From Enterococcus raffinosus (GTDB lineage Bacteria; Bacillota; Bacilli; Lactobacillales; Enterococcaceae), in NCBI RefSeq assembly GCF_018917525.1, contig NZ_JAHLOS010000011.1:44742-108741 (forward strand): a stretch of 64,000 bases of DNA. The letters are read 5' to 3'. The first letter of the stretch is position 1. Each line of letters opens with the position of its first letter. Under the pieces are notes generated by a model, which saw only the letters and a list, made by a program, of their open reading frames with translations, was not told where the DNA came from and made no database searches. This document shows, piece by piece, positions 61,289-64,000 of the stretch. A program made the translations under genes and the position numbers.

Positions 61289-62266
61289 ATGAAAGTATTT
61301 GATTATGAAGATATTCAGCTGATCCCTAACAAGTGTATTGTGAATAGTCGATCAGAGTGCGACACAACCGTTCAATTAGGAAAATTTAGTTTCAAGATGC
61401 CTGTCGTACCAGCCAATATGCAAACGATTATTGATGAAAGCATCGCAGAGTTTTTGGCAGAAAATGGTTACTTCTATATTATGCATCGTTTTTATGAAGA
61501 GGAACGAATCCCATTCATTAAGAAAATGCAGTCTCGTGGTCTGTTTACATCTATTAGTGTGGGTGTAAAAGGATATGAATATGATTTTGTTAAGCAGTTG
61601 GCAGAGGAAAAGTTGAATCCAGATTATATTACAATCGATATTGCACACGGTCACTCAGATCCTGTTATCAATATGATTAAGCATATTAAAAAATATTTAC
61701 CAGAAACTTTTGTAATTGCTGGCAATGTTGGTACACCTGAAGCTGTTCGTGAGTTAGAGAATGCGGGAGCTGATGCAACCAAGCTTGGAATAGGACCGGG
61801 AAAAGTATGTATTACTAAGATTAAGACTGGTTTTGGGACTGGCGGCTGGCAATTAGCAGCATTAAGCTGGTGTGCCAAGGCAGCGCGTAAACCGATTATT
61901 GCGGACGGCGGAATTCGGACCCACGGGGATGTCGCTAAATCAATCCGTTTTGGCGCAACAATGGTCATGATCGGTTCATTATTTGCCGGACATGAAGAAT
62001 CTCCTGGTGAGACCAAAGTAGAAGATGGCGTTGTTTATAAAGAGTACTTTGGCAGTGCCTCTGAGTTTCAAAAGGGTGAAAAGAAAAATGTTGAGGGTAA
62101 GAAAATCTGGATTCCTTATAAAGGTTCTTTAAAGGATACTTTAGTAGAAATGCAGCAAGACTTACAATCATCAATCTCTTATGCTGGCGGCAACGATTTG
62201 GAAGCCTTGCAGAAAGTTGATTACGTAGTAGTTAAAAACTCAATTTTTAATGGTGATACTATTTAA
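61289..62266 (+). CDS. guaC: GMP reductase
   Basis: This 325-aa enzyme converts GMP to IMP with NADPH, returning guanine nucleotides to the IMP pool. The TIM-barrel has the IMPDH/GMPR signature with catalytic C174 in GPGKVCITK, the [10 protein letters not shown] start and [15 protein letters not shown]. There are no CBS domains, which separates it from IMP dehydrogenase. ATG 61289 lies 5 nt after TTGGAGG. It sits directly downstream of the pur cluster but as its own unit. Confidence 0.94.
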   Translation: MKVFDYEDIQLIPNKCIVNSRSECDTTVQLGKFSFKMPVVPANMQTIIDESIAEFLAENGYFYIMHRFYEEERIPFIKKMQSRGLFTSISVGVKGYEYDFVKQLAEEKLNPDYITIDIAHGHSDPVINMIKHIKKYLPETFVIAGNVGTPEAVRELENAGADATKLGIGPGKVCITKIKTGFGTGGWQLAALSWCAKAARKPIIADGGIRTHGDVAKSIRFGATMVMIGSLFAGHEESPGETKVEDGVVYKEYFGSASEFQKGEKKNVEGKKIWIPYKGSLKDTLVEMQQDLQSSISYAGGNDLEALQKVDYVVVKNSIFNGDTI

Positions 62267-62332
62267 AGCTTTTTAGAAAACTTTAAAAGATGTATCAAAA
62301 GTCTTTAAAGAATCATTTTAATAATGTAAAAG

Positions 62333-62386
62333 CGAACGTGTATCTCTCTATCTTTAATCGATAGAAAGATACACGTTTGTTTTTTC
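62333..62386 (+). terminator. Intrinsic terminator of guaC
   Basis: CGAACGTGTATCT / AGATACACGTTTG, continued by an inner CTATC / GATAG stem and six T. Confidence 0.92.
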
Positions 62387-62423
62387 ATGCTTTTAGTGTC
62401 TTTTTGTACGTTTGACAGTAAGA

Positions 62424-62429
62424 TATAAT
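62424..62429 (+). promoter_or_regulatory. Candidate -10 of the MocR-type regulator
   Basis: TATAAT with no good -35 at 17 bp; TTGTAC (62404-62409) is 14 bp away and TTTGACA (62411-62417) overlaps the spacer, so it may need an activator or autoregulate. Confidence 0.35.
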
Positions 62430-62471
62430 TGGGTTAGTTTTAAGTCATCCAATAATAAGTGAGGAAAGAGT

Positions 62472-63908
62472 ATGTGGCAATTAGCGGAGGAAAAAGCAAC
62501 ACCGATCTATCAACAAATTATCGAACAGATTATCTCTTATATTCAGGATGGCACGTTGCAGCCCGGTGATAGGTTACCTGCAGAACGCAAACTAGCAGAA
62601 TATTATCAAGTGAATCGTTCAACCGTCGTTCACGCGCTGGAGGAATTAGCTAGTCTTGGCTGGTTATTGCGACGACAAGGTAGCGGAACCGTTGTGAACG
62701 AAGGAAACTGGGGGAGGAGTACGATTCCTAGAGTAGACTGGCGCAGTTTATTTACCCAGGAGACTCATCCAAAGGAACCATTTGTAGAAAAAGTGTCCCA
62801 ATTGCTGAAGGATTCTGCTGCTATTGATCTGTACTCGGGTGAACTGCCGTTAAGTATGATTCCGGATTTTCGTTTTCCGTCTTATACATGGGAAGAGTTA
62901 TTACTTGAAGAAAAAAAGCAAAGTCCATTAGGCTATCGTCCTTTGCAGCAAGTCATTTGTCAACGAATCAAGTTAGAACAGAAAATCGATGTCTCTTCCA
63001 ATCAAGTCCTAATTACTTCAGGCGCACAGCAAGCAATGTTTTTATTATTGCAGGTGATGCTCCAAAGTGGAGATAGTGTGGCAATTGAAGATCCATCCTT
63101 TCTATACTCCTTACCCATTTTTGCTAGCGCCGGGGTCAGACTCTATGGCGTAGAAATGGATCGGGAAGGAATGAGGATTGATAAATTGGAGCAATTGATT
63201 CTGACTAAAAAAATAAAACTAATCATTCTCAATCCGACTTTTCAAAATCCAACAGGAACGACGATGTCGGAGAAACGCAGAAATGAGTTAATCGAACTCA
63301 GCCTTAAATACCAGCTGCCGATTGTAGAAGACGAAGTGTTTAGCGAGATGAACTTCGGACAAGCGCCCCCATCTTTAAAAGAGCTTGCTCCTCATCAAGT
63401 CATTCATTTAGGTTCGCTTTCGAAGATATTTGGTTCATCGATCAAAATTGGTTGGATTGTGGCTGATCAGAATTTGATTCAACGTTTATCTGAAGCAAAA
63501 CAGATGATGGACTTTTCTATTAGTGTGTTTCCGCAGGTGATTGCTCATACCGCCTTAACAGATCCGCAGTTTGAACAGAATCAAGCAGAATTAGTTGTTG
63601 CTTTAAAGCAGAAGGCCAAAGCTTTTATCGATCAGGCAAAAACGATTACTGAGGATTGGCATATCTCTACTATTGAAGGTGGCATCTATGTCTATCTGAC
63701 TTGGCGTCATCAGCGTTTAACCCGAAAAGATTGGGATATTTTTCTGCGAGAAAAATTGGCGATCGCTCCCGCATTTTTATTTAGTAATGATACAATGGCT
63801 ATGAGAGTAAATTACACTCGAATGACAGAGCAAACTCGACAAGATTTTTTTACTAAGATGCATGTAATTTCAAAAGAGTTAAGTCTAGTGGTAATAAGTC
63901 AAGAGTAA
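62472..63908 (+). CDS. MocR-type transcriptional regulator (GntR wHTH fused to aminotransferase fold)
   Basis: The 478-aa product has a GntR winged helix (residues about 10-78; PIYQQIIEQI, GDRLPAERKLAEYYQVNRSTV) and a PLP-dependent fold type I domain. In the latter, NPTFQNPTG (259-262 region), D287 and the PLP lysine K318 in SLSKIFGS are intact, so it should bind PLP. MocR proteins sense PLP or amino-compounds and control vitamin B6, GABA or other metabolism; no target gene is visible here, so the PdxR or YdcR role is open. GAGGAAAG precedes the ATG. Confidence 0.9.
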   Translation: MWQLAEEKATPIYQQIIEQIISYIQDGTLQPGDRLPAERKLAEYYQVNRSTVVHALEELASLGWLLRRQGSGTVVNEGNWGRSTIPRVDWRSLFTQETHPKEPFVEKVSQLLKDSAAIDLYSGELPLSMIPDFRFPSYTWEELLLEEKKQSPLGYRPLQQVICQRIKLEQKIDVSSNQVLITSGAQQAMFLLLQVMLQSGDSVAIEDPSFLYSLPIFASAGVRLYGVEMDREGMRIDKLEQLILTKKIKLIILNPTFQNPTGTTMSEKRRNELIELSLKYQLPIVEDEVFSEMNFGQAPPSLKELAPHQVIHLGSLSKIFGSSIKIGWIVADQNLIQRLSEAKQMMDFSISVFPQVIAHTALTDPQFEQNQAELVVALKQKAKAFIDQAKTITEDWHISTIEGGIYVYLTWRHQRLTRKDWDIFLREKLAIAPAFLFSNDTMAMRVNYTRMTEQTRQDFFTKMHVISKELSLVVISQE

Positions 63909-63952
63909 AGTAACACGTTTTCTACCCTAAAGAACTGAAAGAAGGTGCACTC

Positions 63953-63990
63953 AAAAAAGCCTAGCCTAATGAAGCGTTTTCACAGGCTGA
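63953..63990 (-). terminator. Likely minus-strand terminator at the right edge
   Basis: On the minus strand AGCCT (63988-63984) can pair with AGGCT at 63967-63963 or 63962-63958, the latter leading into TTTTTT. It suggests a minus-strand gene ending just beyond the window. Confidence 0.4.
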
Positions 63991-64000
63991 GTTCAAAGAG

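Overview
The window reads as a low-G+C Firmicutes chromosome, most probably an Enterococcus or close Enterococcaceae relative. The support is the conserved order pcrA-ligA-gatCAB-dagK, the polA-mutM-coaE-nrdR-dnaB-dnaI block, a PerR regulator, a ClpB promoter with a CtsR operator, strong AGGAGG-type ribosome binding sites, extended -10 promoters and many intrinsic terminators. Genes are densely packed and mostly on the + strand. I see no rRNA, tRNA, CRISPR array, prophage or insertion sequence. The only clearly broken gene is an EamA-type transporter with a frameshift.

Layout. 1-4.6 kb: the start of a ClC-type channel gene (- strand), then pcrA and ligA (DNA repair and replication). 4.7-9.0 kb: gatCAB (tRNA amidation) and dagK. 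9.1-12.9 kb: an RNA uracil methyltransferase lacking the usual Fe-S cysteines, a 42-codon basic ORF, a zinc-ribbon membrane protein, a phosphoglycerate mutase, a HAD phosphatase and a DUF1149 protein. 13-17 kb: cystine transporter tcyP, a VOC protein, a metallophosphoesterase and the broken EamA transporter. 17-22.6 kb: tex, sprL, murC, a hotdog-fold protein and a Bax-inhibitor-1 membrane protein. 22.7-34 kb: polA, mutM, coaE, nrdR, dnaB, dnaI, trmK, a Nif3-family gene, pepT and an LPG-synthase-type membrane protein. 34-43 kb: an MDR-type dehydrogenase (- strand), clpB, a secreted glucosaminidase with LysM, cysK, perR and the ald-tdcB amino acid catabolic pair.

43-62 kb is dominated by purine metabolism. 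After a CorA-family transporter (- strand) come a guanine riboswitch with xpt-pbuX (salvage and uptake), purEKB, a small opposite-strand gene, purCSQLF, purMNHD (the whole route from PRPP to IMP apart from PRPP synthesis), an uncharacterised 142-aa gene and guaC (GMP back to IMP). Two promoters, at purE and at purC, carry a PurBox-like motif at exactly the same distance upstream of the -10 element. This suggests that PurR acts as an activator here, as in Lactococcus. The window ends with a MocR-type (GntR plus aminotransferase) regulator.

The most interesting points are the twin PurBox promoter architecture, the unknown (possibly degenerate RadC-like) gene sitting antiparallel inside the pur cluster under a near-consensus promoter, two enzymes (PurF and the RNA methyltransferase) that have lost Fe-S ligand cysteines, a strong orphan hairpin downstream of purD, and the EamA pseudogene. 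No large new system of genes is visible; most of the window is core genome.
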